The notes below the pieces were generated by a model, which saw only the letters and a list, made by a program, of their open reading frames with translations, was not told the origin of the DNA and made no database searches. The translations under genes and the position numbers were made by a program. From positions 1 through 33,238 of the forward strand of contig JAIDEM010000217.1 of assembly GCA_029054825.1 (NCBI GenBank): a DNA stretch of 33,238 bases. Reading direction: 5' to 3'. The first letter of the stretch is position 1, and every line of letters begins with the position of its first letter. Positions 6,508 through 15,643 of this stretch are shown one piece after another. Source of the stretch: Prevotella sp. (GTDB taxonomy: Bacteria; Bacteroidota; Bacteroidia; Bacteroidales; Bacteroidaceae).

Positions 6508-8156
6508 AGAAGTTTTTGTTATTATATTTATTGATTTGTTACTGTATGCAACTTCCTGCTGAAGACTATGCCGTAAAAGCTCTTACTCATGCTGCTGAGA
6601 AAGGCGACATTAAAGCTCAGATGTTCCTAGGAAGAATGTACGAAGAAGGACTCCATTCCGTTTCGAAAAGTCCGCAGCAAGCATACAAGTGGTACCTTGC
6701 AGCAGCAAAGCAAGGGGAAGCTGAGGCTCAATTTCATGTAGCATATCTACTCGCAAAGATGAGCAGCAACGATGCTGAAGGGGTAGAATGGTTGACAAGA
6801 TCTGCCGACAATGGATATGCCCCTGCACAAGTGCTAATTGGCAAACTACTTAAGGCTAAAGGAGTTGAAAAACGCGAGAGGCAAATATTTCACTATTTTA
6901 ATGCAGCTGCTGACCAAGCTTTTCCTCTAGGATACTATCATGTTGCCGAATGTTATTATTTAGGCATTGGTGTTCCTCAGAATCTGAACAAAGCACTGGA
7001 GTTTTATAAAAAAGCAGCCACAGATATTAGCGATGCCGTGCTGATGATAGCTCGTTGTTATGATTTAATGGAAGATTACGACAATGCTGTTATTTGGTAT
7101 AAAAAAGCTATTGAAGCAGATATCCCACAGGCATATAATGATATAGCTTTTCTGTATGCAGAAGGCAAAGGGGTAAAACAAAATATTCGCAAAGCTCATG
7201 AGATGATTGACATAGCGATACAAAGAAATCCCAATAACCCAAACTTCTATGATAGCAAGGGTGAGATATATTTATTAGAAGGAAATGTGGAAATGGCACG
7301 AGAAATGTGGAATAAAGTTCTGCAACTTGATCCTAAGGCAAATGAAAGGATAGACCATTTAGCTTTAGCTATGAATAATAGTGTAGATAACAATATTCCT
7401 CAAACATCATTACAAGCGGACAAAACATTTGCTTTGATATGCGCCAATGAAGACTATAAACGTGTTGCATCTGTTCCATACGCAAAGAATGACGGGAAAA
7501 TCGTTACTGAATATTGTAGGAAAACAATAGGTATTCCAGAAAAAAACATATATTATGTGGAGAATGCTACTCTTGGTGATATGAAATATAATATTAATTT
7601 ATTGAAAAAGATAGCAGACGCTTATAATGGTGAGGCGAAAATCATTTTTTATTATGCAGGACACGGTATCCCCGATGAATCTCAAAAGGATAGCTATTTG
7701 CTTCCTGTTGACGGTTATGGTAATGACGCAACATCTGGTTACTCGTTGAAGTCCTTATATTCAGAACTTGCTAATATACCCTCAAAGTCCGTTCTTATTT
7801 TTATGGATGCTTGCTTTAGTGGTGCGCAACGCGATGGAAATATGCTTGAATTGGCTCGCGGCGTAGCAATAAAACCTAAGAAAGAAACACCAACAGGGAA
7901 CTTGGTTGTTTTCTCTGCTGTAAATGACGATGAAACCGCATTTCCATACAAGGAACAAAGCCATGGACTTTTCACCTATTTCCTATTGAAGAAATTGCAG
8001 AAGAGTAAAGGGGATGTTACATTAGGTGAACTCGCAGATTATCTTGTTGAAAATGTTAGAAGAGAGTCTATCACTATCAATAAAAAGAATCAAACTCCAA
8101 CTGTAACACCATCGCAAACTGTAGCAAATAGTTGGCGAAATATGACATTGAAATAA
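6504..8156 (+). CDS. Exported Sel1-repeat/caspase-fold protease
   Basis: A 550-residue protein: signal peptide (about 1-19), six to seven Sel1 repeats (about 25-285; e.g. AQMFLGRMYEEG, GYYHVAECYYLGIGVPQN, AYNDIAFLYAEGKGV) and a C-terminal caspase-like (peptidase C14) domain (about 305-545). The catalytic dyad is present: His387 in YYAGHG and Cys437 in FMDACFSG, each after the expected hydrophobic beta strand. The domain opens ALICANEDYKRV...PYAKNDGK, the usual start of bacterial orthocaspases, and also has FSAVNDDETAF and GLFTYFLLKKL. Bacterial caspase homologues usually cleave after basic residues and often carry repeat domains that recruit or sense substrates. An exported version would act in the periplasm or at the surface. 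Gene order and the ATGA overlap tie it to the upstream Sel1 protein. Activity and substrate are inferred. Confidence 0.9.
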   Translation: MKKFLLLYLLICYCMQLPAEDYAVKALTHAAEKGDIKAQMFLGRMYEEGLHSVSKSPQQAYKWYLAAAKQGEAEAQFHVAYLLAKMSSNDAEGVEWLTRSADNGYAPAQVLIGKLLKAKGVEKRERQIFHYFNAAADQAFPLGYYHVAECYYLGIGVPQNLNKALEFYKKAATDISDAVLMIARCYDLMEDYDNAVIWYKKAIEADIPQAYNDIAFLYAEGKGVKQNIRKAHEMIDIAIQRNPNNPNFYDSKGEIYLLEGNVEMAREMWNKVLQLDPKANERIDHLALAMNNSVDNNIPQTSLQADKTFALICANEDYKRVASVPYAKNDGKIVTEYCRKTIGIPEKNIYYVENATLGDMKYNINLLKKIADAYNGEAKIIFYYAGHGIPDESQKDSYLLPVDGYGNDATSGYSLKSLYSELANIPSKSVLIFMDACFSGAQRDGNMLELARGVAIKPKKETPTGNLVVFSAVNDDETAFPYKEQSHGLFTYFLLKKLQKSKGDVTLGELADYLVENVRRESITINKKNQTPTVTPSQTVANSWRNMTLK

Positions 8157-8171
8157 AAGAACTATTGAATT

Positions 8172-9632
8172 ATGAAAAGGCTTATTTTTATCCTCTTATT
8201 TATGGTTTCATTAAACGCAGATGCACAGAATGATGAGTTCAGCAAGAGCTACGACGCTTTCAAGCAACAGGCACGGAAAGAATACAATGACTTTCGCGAC
8301 GAGGCAAACAGACAGTATGCGGAGTTTATGCGGCAGGCGTGGCAACAGCATAAGACGCTGCCTGCCATACCCAAGCCTAAGGACGAAGAGGTGAAGCCTG
8401 TAGTGATGCCAGAAGAAGATAGGGATAAGCCGATAGACAACAAGCCGGTTGTAATTGAGGATGTCATTACGCCGCCTGCACCAAAACCGCAACCAGTGCC
8501 TGTAGCACCGATAAGGGAGCAGCCGCAACCAGAGGAGAAGCATGTGACATTCCTCTTCTATGGCACGGAGTGCAGAGTGCGGTTTAATGACAACGAGAGA
8601 TTCAAAGTATTGGACTGCAGTAATGATGCTTTGGCAAAAGCATGGGAGACATTGTCCGGCGAGGATTACAACAATACGATACGCGACTGTCTGGAAATGA
8701 GAATACGGATGAATCTTTGCGACTGGGCTTATCTGAACATGCTTGATGCCATGGCAAAGGCGTGTCTTGGCAATGGCAATGAGGCAACGATGCTGATGGC
8801 GTATATCTACTGTCAGTCGGGATATAAGATGAGACTTGGAACTGTGGGAAACAGACTCTATCTGCTGTATGGCAGCGACCACTATATATACGATGCCGCT
8901 TATTTCTACATTGAGGGAGAAAAGTTTTATCCTTTCAAGTGTGATGAAAAGCAGATGAACATCTGCGGAGCGTCATTCCCAAAAGAACAGGCATTGTCGC
9001 TGATGATACCCGAAAGGCTGTCGCTGGCTTATGACAAGACGAACAATAGGACACTGCAGTCTGCACGTTATCCGGATGTGAAGGCAGAGGTGTCTGTAAA
9101 CAAGAATCTTATAGATTTCTACAATTCTTATCCAACATCTACAATAGGCAACGACTTCATGACACGGTGGGCTATGTATGCCAACTGCCCGATGGAGAAG
9201 GAAGTGGCAGACAGTCTGTACCCTGCCTTAAAAGCAAAAATCACTGGAACGGACAAGAAAGATGCTGCGGAACGTCTGCTGAATTTCGTGCAGACAGCGT
9301 TCGTGTATGAATATGATGACAAGGTTTGGGGACACGACCGTGCTTTCTTTGCTGAAGAGACGCTGTATTATCCTTACTGCGACTGTGAGGACCGTTCGAT
9401 ATTATTCTCACGGTTAGTGCGCGATTTGCTTGGACTGGATGTTGTTTTGGTATATTATCCGGGGCACCTCGCTACAGCAGTATACTTTGGTGAAGAGATG
9501 AACGGAGATTATATAATGATTGACGGCAGAAAGTTTGTAGTCTGTGACCCTACATATATTGGTGCGCCGATAGGATTGACAATGCCGGAAATGGATAACA
9601 AGACTGCTAAAGTCATATTGCTAAGCAGATAA
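8172..9632 (+). CDS. Exported transglutaminase-fold (papain-like) protein
   Basis: A 486-residue protein with signal peptide (1-18, NADA|Q). Residues 22-60 form a charged helix (FSKSYDAFKQQARKEYNDF...). A Pro-rich linker (about 62-122) follows, then a region of unknown fold (125-355). The C-terminal transglutaminase-like domain (about 360-486) has a complete triad: Cys405 (CDCEDRS), His432 (YPGHLATAV) and Asp459 (VCDPTY), in correct order and spacing. Bacterial members are proteases, amidases or protein crosslinkers; which one this is cannot be read from the sequence. It is the last gene of the run, 15 bp after the caspase gene, and its composition is again like the first two genes rather than the AT-rich middle. 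It is followed by the bidirectional terminator at 9700-9740. Confidence 0.8.
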   Translation: MKRLIFILLFMVSLNADAQNDEFSKSYDAFKQQARKEYNDFRDEANRQYAEFMRQAWQQHKTLPAIPKPKDEEVKPVVMPEEDRDKPIDNKPVVIEDVITPPAPKPQPVPVAPIREQPQPEEKHVTFLFYGTECRVRFNDNERFKVLDCSNDALAKAWETLSGEDYNNTIRDCLEMRIRMNLCDWAYLNMLDAMAKACLGNGNEATMLMAYIYCQSGYKMRLGTVGNRLYLLYGSDHYIYDAAYFYIEGEKFYPFKCDEKQMNICGASFPKEQALSLMIPERLSLAYDKTNNRTLQSARYPDVKAEVSVNKNLIDFYNSYPTSTIGNDFMTRWAMYANCPMEKEVADSLYPALKAKITGTDKKDAAERLLNFVQTAFVYEYDDKVWGHDRAFFAEETLYYPYCDCEDRSILFSRLVRDLLGLDVVLVYYPGHLATAVYFGEEMNGDYIMIDGRKFVVCDPTYIGAPIGLTMPEMDNKTAKVILLSR

Positions 9633-9699
9633 GGCACGCAGACATTACCACACAAAAGCGACAGGAAACATTCTCATTGCTGTCAGACAGGCATAAAAG

Positions 9700-9740
9700 A
9701 AGCCGTCTATCACTTGCAAGCCCAAGAGATGACGGCTTTA
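9700..9740. terminator. Bidirectional terminator between convergent operons
   Basis: AAGCCGTC (9700-9707) pairs perfectly with GACGGCTT (9731-9738), and the stem extends by ATC/GAT with one bulged T. On the minus strand the stem is followed by a T-rich tract (ending GGCTTCTTTTA); on the plus strand only a short TTTA follows. It lies between the end of the transglutaminase gene and the end of the DUF6298-type gene and probably serves both. Confidence 0.7.
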
Positions 9741-9755
9741 TCTATAACAATAAAA

Positions 9756-9785
9756 AATCTGCGTGAACTGTAGAATCTGCGTGAA
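9756..9785. repeat. Short direct repeat downstream of the terminator
   Basis: AATCTGCGTGAA occurs at 9756-9767 and again at 9774-9785, 18 bp apart. Nothing else recognisable lies in the 269-bp convergent gap (9633-9901) apart from the terminator. Confidence 0.5.
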
Positions 9786-9901
9786 ATATTTACAGCATGC
9801 ATATTCTACAGATCAGGCAGATTTATTCTTCGTTTACACCATATTTTCACGAACGGCATAGGAAACAATATCCTTATGCTCTCGCTAATCAGCTTGTTTT
9901 C

Positions 9902-12900
9902 TTACTTTATCCACACCAATGTGTTGACAGGCACATCGGCAGACTTCAGAGGAGACAGCGTGCCGTCTTTCTGATTTACTACAAAAGCCTGTCCCTTTGC
10001 CTTGCCTCCATTGAGGGAAGCGAGCGGCAAAGCTCCTTCTGTGGCGTTGTAGACAAGACTTCCCGCCTTGCCTTCCATACGGAATATGCCGTCGTAAGGG
10101 AATGAAGAATACATCGGCTTCATCTCCGGCAAAGCCTTTGCAAGAGCAGCATCCTTCACTGTCAATACCGGACATGAGCCGCCGGCAAGGACTATCGCCC
10201 ACGGATTGCGGTCGTAAGCCTTTGCATAGTACAGCACAGGCTTGGAAGGGAATGCCTGACGCATCTCGCTGACGGTACGGTAGACATCCTGGAATGTCGG
10301 TTGTCCTGTCCTTGTAAGACGAAGATGCTGGCGTGGGGCAAGATTCTGTCCTCCCTTAGGGGCGTACAGCTTAGGATTGTCGGCATTGGCAGCATCGCCC
10401 GACTTAGGAGCTGCGAGAGAGGAATCATAGAACCACTGCTCTATCTCCACGACATCAACGATGTCCGCATACTTTTCCTTCGCCATGACAGCGTCGGTGA
10501 CATTCTTGTTGGCATTGAGGATAACGCGTGCATCCTTGCCTGTCTTTGCCTGCCACTCACCTACACAGTCAAGCCAGAACTCCGTGAAATGCTGAGGACC
10601 TGTAAACTCCTCTGAGATGGAATGGTACACATTAGGATTGTCGGCAAACTCGTCAAGGAGCTGCCATATATACTGCTTGTACAGACGTGCACGCTCAGCG
10701 TCGGTGACATCATAGAACAGATCGGCTGTGAATATGCGCTTGTCGCCTGTGAAAGGTACCGGCTCAAGGAAGTTTGTGCCACGGGAGCCCTCTCCTGTCA
10801 TCACGCCCTCGCTCTGTATATTGTTTGCCGAGCGCCATGGGCAATCTACCCAGTGTGCACCAGCCTCTATGATATTGTGCTGGAAGAAGTGCTGGTTTAT
10901 GATAAGCATGTCAGAAGCCGCCTCTGCCAACTGTCCGATACGTGAGACGTACCATTTGTTCAGCTTTGTAAGGTCATACTTCGAGAGACCGTCCCAGGCA
11001 ACGCCCTTGCCGGAGCGCGCTATGGACTGCTCGAAGAATGGTGCCCATACATCGCCGTTCTGACGCTTGATACGCTCATGATCGTCGCGACGGCGGTCGT
11101 ACCACAGACCATAATTCTGATTCCATACGGCAACGCCCTGCTTCCTGATATTTACAAGGACAGAGTCTATACGGTCTGTACCGCCACGCTGTTCCATGCC
11201 CGGCACGAAACGTGTCACGGCATAGTCAGCCTTAGCCATATAAGGATAGCGTGTGCGGCCGTTCCACCATGGAGTACGATGGAACTTTCCTGTCATAAAT
11301 ACCGGCTGGGAATCCTTTCCGGAAGAGGATGCAAGGACAAATGTGCCGTCGGCTGTTATGGCAGGATACTTTCCGTCCTCTGCCTTCACTGCCTTCGCGT
11401 CCTTGACAGCATCAACGGCTTTCGCACCCTTTGTCTCAACAGAAGCAGACAGTCTTGCAGAGTCTATCCACTGATCCAGCGTTATGCGTGGGAGGAGAGC
11501 CTCGCGTGCCATCTCGGCGGCACGTGCCACACTCGGCGATGTTGCGCCGTCATGTCCGCGCTCAAGGATTCTGAAACGGACACCGACATCCGTGCCGAGA
11601 CGTTCCGAAAGCTGTGTCGTATAAAGTGAATAAGGATTTACATGGTCGTTCGTAGACTTCCATACGCCATCGCCCTGACAGTATGCCCAGCATCCGACAG
11701 CATAACACTTGGCATCCTCGGCTGGAGAATAGCAGTCGATATATGAGGCAGAGCACTGGTACAGCGTACTGTTGGCAGTGTTCCAGCCGGCGCCCCACTT
11801 GTCCAGTCCGAGATTCTTGAAAGATATGCCGCCACCTTCTATATTGACATTGTCAAAGAGAAGTCCTGTAGCCCATGACGAGGAGCCGCCGCTGAAGCCA
11901 TGGCTGCCGACAGCGTCGCACTGCACGAAGGCGTTAGGACCCGGCGCACAATAGCCTGCGGAGAAATCATTGATGCCTTCCTCCGAATAGCAACGCAGGA
12001 AGAGGCACTTACCGCCCATGGTCAGGAAAGTACGACGACGCAAGCCGCCTATCTCTGAAACCGGCTGTCTTGATATGCAGTCCTCGACTGTCACCTGCTG
12101 TGCACCGCGATGAACGATGACGGCAGAGCCTGCCAAACCCTGGAAATTACACATGCGCACCCAGCAGTTCTCGGCATTGTCTATATACACACCGTCCCAC
12201 ACATGATCTTCATCCATCGGCTGCGAGACGACCGTGAAGCGTGAAGGGTCCATCGCATCCTGTCGCACAGCGTCACTGGCTATGGTAAGGTTCTCCACAC
12301 CGCAACCGGCGATACGTCCTTTCCACTCATAGAGCACGGCAAAAGCATCTCCCCATTTCTTGTCAAGAGAGGTTGTAAGAGGTGCATCGAGGGTAAGCGC
12401 ATTGCCATTGACTGCAGTGCACGAGCGTGCCCAGCGGACATCCATCTCGCCGGCTTTCCATCCCCAATAGCCAAGATTGCCGCCAAAGACATCACACCCT
12501 ATAGCCTCTATCCACTCCTTTGTAGAAGGCCTTACTATAAGGATATCCTGTGCCTTGACTGTCTTTCCTGCCTCGGATACATGGATAGTCTTCTCGCCGA
12601 CAGCGACATAATTGTCAGTGATACGCAGTGTATCTATGGCACGGAAGTCATCCTTTCCCTCTATATACACCACAGCACCGCGGTCGACACCTGTCTTGCG
12701 GAGAACAGTCTCCGTCTTCGACACGCCACGGATGACAACGCCCGAGGCAGAGATGTGCAAGGGCTTGCTCAGCTCATAGATGCCTTTATCAAGCAGTACG
12801 GCACCACGGAATCCCGTAATCTTGTCGGCCTTCAGGGAAGAGACATAGTCTATGGCCTTCTGCAGACGTGCCGACTGGTCTCCATCCTTATGGCTGACGA

Positions 12901-13051
12901 ACACCTTGACCGCAACATCCGGCAAAGCCTCTGCCGACATTCTATAGCCACAATAGCTATAATCAGGCAGGCCTTCCGTATGTTGCTGCCCCTGTGCACT
13001 GCCGTAAAGGCAGGTCAGCAGAGAGCATATCGCTATGAGAATCCTTTTCAT
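9902..13051 (-). CDS. Large exported beta-helix protein with DUF6298-type C-terminal domain
   Basis: A 1049-residue protein with signal peptide (1-20, YGSAQ). Residues about 45-470 form a right-handed parallel beta-helix of the pectate-lyase-like superfamily: it opens DGDQSARLQKAIDYV with GAVLLDKGIYEL, then repeated short strands (VVIRGVSKTETVL, GVYIDNAENCWVRM, VTVEDCISRQPVSEIGG). An Ala/Lys-rich linker (about 540-562) leads to a C-terminal part (about 585-1049) with alternating strands and helices (YAVTRFVPGMEQRGGTDR, GVAVWNQNYGLWYDRRRDDHERI) that I associate with DUF6298, probably a TIM-barrel glycosidase-like domain. Context suggests it acts on pectin side chains or oligosaccharides, but no catalytic residues can be assigned confidently. 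Its start overlaps the DUF3826 gene stop by 4 nt (ATGA), so it is the last gene of the GH28-PL1-DUF3826 transcript. Confidence 0.75.
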   Translation of the reverse strand: MKRILIAICSLLTCLYGSAQGQQHTEGLPDYSYCGYRMSAEALPDVAVKVFVSHKDGDQSARLQKAIDYVSSLKADKITGFRGAVLLDKGIYELSKPLHISASGVVIRGVSKTETVLRKTGVDRGAVVYIEGKDDFRAIDTLRITDNYVAVGEKTIHVSEAGKTVKAQDILIVRPSTKEWIEAIGCDVFGGNLGYWGWKAGEMDVRWARSCTAVNGNALTLDAPLTTSLDKKWGDAFAVLYEWKGRIAGCGVENLTIASDAVRQDAMDPSRFTVVSQPMDEDHVWDGVYIDNAENCWVRMCNFQGLAGSAVIVHRGAQQVTVEDCISRQPVSEIGGLRRRTFLTMGGKCLFLRCYSEEGINDFSAGYCAPGPNAFVQCDAVGSHGFSGGSSSWATGLLFDNVNIEGGGISFKNLGLDKWGAGWNTANSTLYQCSASYIDCYSPAEDAKCYAVGCWAYCQGDGVWKSTNDHVNPYSLYTTQLSERLGTDVGVRFRILERGHDGATSPSVARAAEMAREALLPRITLDQWIDSARLSASVETKGAKAVDAVKDAKAVKAEDGKYPAITADGTFVLASSSGKDSQPVFMTGKFHRTPWWNGRTRYPYMAKADYAVTRFVPGMEQRGGTDRIDSVLVNIRKQGVAVWNQNYGLWYDRRRDDHERIKRQNGDVWAPFFEQSIARSGKGVAWDGLSKYDLTKLNKWYVSRIGQLAEAASDMLIINQHFFQHNIIEAGAHWVDCPWRSANNIQSEGVMTGEGSRGTNFLEPVPFTGDKRIFTADLFYDVTDAERARLYKQYIWQLLDEFADNPNVYHSISEEFTGPQHFTEFWLDCVGEWQAKTGKDARVILNANKNVTDAVMAKEKYADIVDVVEIEQWFYDSSLAAPKSGDAANADNPKLYAPKGGQNLAPRQHLRLTRTGQPTFQDVYRTVSEMRQAFPSKPVLYYAKAYDRNPWAIVLAGGSCPVLTVKDAALAKALPEMKPMYSSFPYDGIFRMEGKAGSLVYNATEGALPLASLNGGKAKGQAFVVNQKDGTLSPLKSADVPVNTLVWIK

Positions 13052-13653
13052 TTCTTCTCGTTCTTCTTCCTCTCCTCAAGGCGTTTGAACCACGCCTCGC
13101 GCTCCTTGTTGAGGTCATAGCCGCGCTTGGAGAGATAATTGTTGACACGTCCCTTGTACTTGTTGAAGATTTCATGCTTCATCTTGCTGCTGTCAGCGTC
13201 AAGGGCAAGCTCACGGGCTTCAACCATCCACGCATATATCTGTGCTTTCTCCTCCTCCTTGAGCGTAGGTATCTCGTCAAGATAAGCATCGTAGGTCACC
13301 TTCACCTTATTATAAGTGATGGCGTCCTTCACGGCTGTCACCTGCTCAGGAGTGAGATATATGGACAGCTGTGCCGGCATGGCGAAATGCGAGCGGTACA
13401 GTTTGGAGTCGCGCTGTGTCTTGTCTTCAGAGGAGTAGATGTCGTTAAGCTCAAAGTAGCGGTTTGCCACGATATTGCGCACCGCCTCGAACTTCTCGCC
13501 TGTAAGGTTCAGCGACTTGATATTCTTCTCTGAACGCTCCAAGATAGTCTTGACATACGCTTCGTCACGTCCCTCTGAGTTCAAAACGACACTTTGTGCC
13601 ACTGCCGAAGCAGCGACACAAAGCGCCATTACAATAAATGATATTCTTTTCAT
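13048..13653 (-). CDS. DUF3826-type exported protein
   Basis: A 201-residue protein with signal peptide (1-19, SAVA|Q). The mature part is almost all helical and highly charged (YVKTILERSEKNIKSLNLTGEKFEAVRNIVANRYFELNDIY, later IPTLKEEEKAQIYAWMVEARE and YLSKRGYDLNKEREAWFKRL), matching the DUF3826 family pattern. DUF3826 genes are recurrent small members of pectin utilisation loci in Bacteroidetes. Their function is not known; a periplasmic binding or chaperone role is only a guess. It lies 53 bp after the PL1 gene and overlaps the next gene by ATGA. Confidence 0.75.
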   Translation of the reverse strand: MKRISFIVMALCVAASAVAQSVVLNSEGRDEAYVKTILERSEKNIKSLNLTGEKFEAVRNIVANRYFELNDIYSSEDKTQRDSKLYRSHFAMPAQLSIYLTPEQVTAVKDAITYNKVKVTYDAYLDEIPTLKEEEKAQIYAWMVEARELALDADSSKMKHEIFNKYKGRVNNYLSKRGYDLNKEREAWFKRLEERKKNEKK

Positions 13654-13706
13654 AAAGCTATATGGTTGTTTCCAAATGATTCAGAAATGATTCTCCTTTC
13701 CGCCAA

Positions 13707-15437
13707 TCAGTCAAGCGAGCCCTTCGCTGCAAGAGTGTCATAATTGTTGGAGAGGTCACGCCAGTCGACCTTTGAGCGCGGGTCTATGCCGTTGATATAC
13801 TTCTCGATGTTGGTATATCCGTCACCGTTGATATCACCGTTGGCGTCGCTCGGGTCATTAGGATTGAGCCCGTACTTTATCTCCCATGCGTCAGGCATGC
13901 CATCGCCGTCAGAGTCGACACGTGGAGTGCCCTGATATTCTGGATAGCCACCCATCTGGCAAGGGTCTGTGATGATGCCGAGCTTGTATGAGTCCTGTGG
14001 CAGGCGACGATACTTGAAGGAACCGTCAGGAGCCATTGACTTCTCTGCGAGACCGCTTGTATCGCCGTAAGGATTGTTCTTCGGGAGTTTCTTCACATAG
14101 TATGCCTTGCCTGTGCGCACCTCTTCGATGATACGCTGGTCTACAATGTCACGTGTAGGGATAGTGGCACCGGCATTGTCAAGCACGAAATCATACGCGC
14201 TCTGAGCCGACATTATAGGAATGTGAGGCATCATGAACGGCTCGTCAGAACGCATCTTATCGGTAAATCCGTCAGTGTTTGCCTGCGATTCTATCTGCAC
14301 ACCGCCATCCCAGTTGTCGGCTGTAACACGCTCGTTGCCCTCCATGATATTGCCTGCGCAATAAACACGGCCGTACTGCTTCTCCTTGTTCTTTGAAAGA
14401 CCAGCCTCTGGCTTGATGATTCTGTGACCCACAGGTGAATCTTTCGGAGTAAGCGGACCTGGCTTGTAGTAGTTGTTTATAAAATTGAACATTGCCTGAT
14501 AGTCACCGCCGTCAGCCGAACGGTGAACCCAGTTGTAGACCACATTGTTCACGAAATTGAAGATGCCGTTCCAGCCTACCGAAGGATTGCGTCCGGAGTT
14601 GTCAGCCCAAAGGTTGCGCATGAACGCACAGTTCTCGCCGCCAAGTGTAGAGCCGAAAGCGTGGTTGTAGGTGTCAAGAGCCTTGGCAGAGATGGAGTTC
14701 TGTACTGTCACATTGACCGTACCGCGCTTTTCAGCCTTATAGTCTGGGCCTGGCTGCCACATGTGGCGGTAGAAAGAGATATTCTCATCGAGTCCCCACT
14801 CTGCGGAAATATGGTCGAGCATGATATTTCCTACAGGATTGCCGCCGAAAGAGTCCTCGCGGTGATGTGCGTAGGTCTCGCCACGGCGGAAACGCATGTG
14901 ACGGATGACAACGTCATGAGTATCCACACCGAAGGTCTGGCCTGCCACACAGACGCCGTCGCCTGGAGCTGTCTGGCCGGCAATGGTGATATACGGTGCC
15001 TGGATGATAATAGGGCTCTCCAGGCGGATTATGCCTGATACATTAAACACCACGATACGTGCACCGCCGGCTTCGCAGGCCTCACGCAATGTACCGGGAC
15101 CGGAGTCAGCAAGAGAGGTGACGACATAAACCTTGCCGCCACGGCCACCGAAGCTGTACATGCCGCCGCCCTCGGCACCGGGGAATGCTGGAATCTTTGC
15201 CTGTGGCAGATCGCCGATACGGCTTGCCCATGGCACATAAGGACGTCCTTCGGCATGTTCCTTCATTACAATCGGCTTTGCCTTTTCCCATACTTCAGCT
15301 TCGTGCTTTGCCCAGGCCTTCTGCATAGAGTCTATCTTTGCAGCTGCTGCCTTGTTGAGTTGAGGATACTGTGCTGCACTTGGGACAGCAGACAGCGTAA
15401 ATGGTAAAATGATTAATGCTTTCTTGAATAGGTTCAT
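13707..15437 (-). CDS. Exported PL1-type pectate lyase with calcium-loop tail
   Basis: A 576-residue protein with signal peptide (1-22, PSAA|Q). Pectate lyases of this kind cut de-esterified polygalacturonate by beta-elimination with Ca2+. The beta-helix domain (about 82-470) starts IPAFPGAEGGGMYSFGGRGG, then VYVVTSLADSGPGTLREA, ITIAGQTAPGDGV, LDHISAEWGLDE (207-218, equivalent to the PL1 vWiDH strand) and SGRNPS (281-286, holding the likely catalytic Arg). The tail has two EF-hand-like Ca2+ loops, DSDGDGMPD (508-516) and DINGDGYTN (535-543), as in dockerin/TSP3-like modules. A paralogue with the same layout lies at 28327-30000. It is transcribed after GH28, but a 308-bp repeat-rich gap separates them and I found no consensus promoter directly in front. 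Confidence 0.88.
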   Translation of the reverse strand: MNLFKKALIILPFTLSAVPSAAQYPQLNKAAAAKIDSMQKAWAKHEAEVWEKAKPIVMKEHAEGRPYVPWASRIGDLPQAKIPAFPGAEGGGMYSFGGRGGKVYVVTSLADSGPGTLREACEAGGARIVVFNVSGIIRLESPIIIQAPYITIAGQTAPGDGVCVAGQTFGVDTHDVVIRHMRFRRGETYAHHREDSFGGNPVGNIMLDHISAEWGLDENISFYRHMWQPGPDYKAEKRGTVNVTVQNSISAKALDTYNHAFGSTLGGENCAFMRNLWADNSGRNPSVGWNGIFNFVNNVVYNWVHRSADGGDYQAMFNFINNYYKPGPLTPKDSPVGHRIIKPEAGLSKNKEKQYGRVYCAGNIMEGNERVTADNWDGGVQIESQANTDGFTDKMRSDEPFMMPHIPIMSAQSAYDFVLDNAGATIPTRDIVDQRIIEEVRTGKAYYVKKLPKNNPYGDTSGLAEKSMAPDGSFKYRRLPQDSYKLGIITDPCQMGGYPEYQGTPRVDSDGDGMPDAWEIKYGLNPNDPSDANGDINGDGYTNIEKYINGIDPRSKVDWRDLSNNYDTLAAKGSLD

Positions 15438-15451
15438 ATTACATCGGTTAT

Positions 15452-15537
15452 TTGATTAATAGTTTCTTTGCGGGTTTATACAGTTATGTACGGTTGGGCA
15501 GTTATGCGGTATTAACTAAATCACGAAACGACCAAAC
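15452..15537. repeat. Diverged inverted copy of the 17599-17683 repeat
   Basis: This 86-bp segment (around GATTAATAGTTTCTTTGCGG and on to ACGAAACGACCAAAC) is the reverse complement of 17599-17683 with roughly a dozen differences. It contains a reversed copy of the TCGTTTAGTGGTTTAG motif found several times upstream of GH28. It lies directly upstream of the PL1 start. Confidence 0.75.
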
Positions 15538-15550
15538 AGCTAAACCATGG

Positions 15551-15643
15551 ATTGGTGGACGCTTAAATGACAAAGCATAGTCATCGGCGTTTCACACCGT
15601 TTCGGACGCACCACGGTACGTCCCTACTGCTTACGCAATATTC
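15551..15643. repeat. Left arm of a 93-bp inverted repeat bracketing GH28
   Basis: This arm runs from ATTGGTGGACGC to ACGCAATATTC and is the reverse complement of 17698-17790 with a single difference (15632 region, CTGCTTAC against CTGCTCAC). It includes the MITE-like core in which GGACGCACCACGGTACGTCC appears. Confidence 0.9.

Noticed and set aside
9797..10105. Plus-strand frame after the bidirectional terminator
   Set aside because: Most of it is antisense to the DUF6298-type gene and its translation has no family resemblance.
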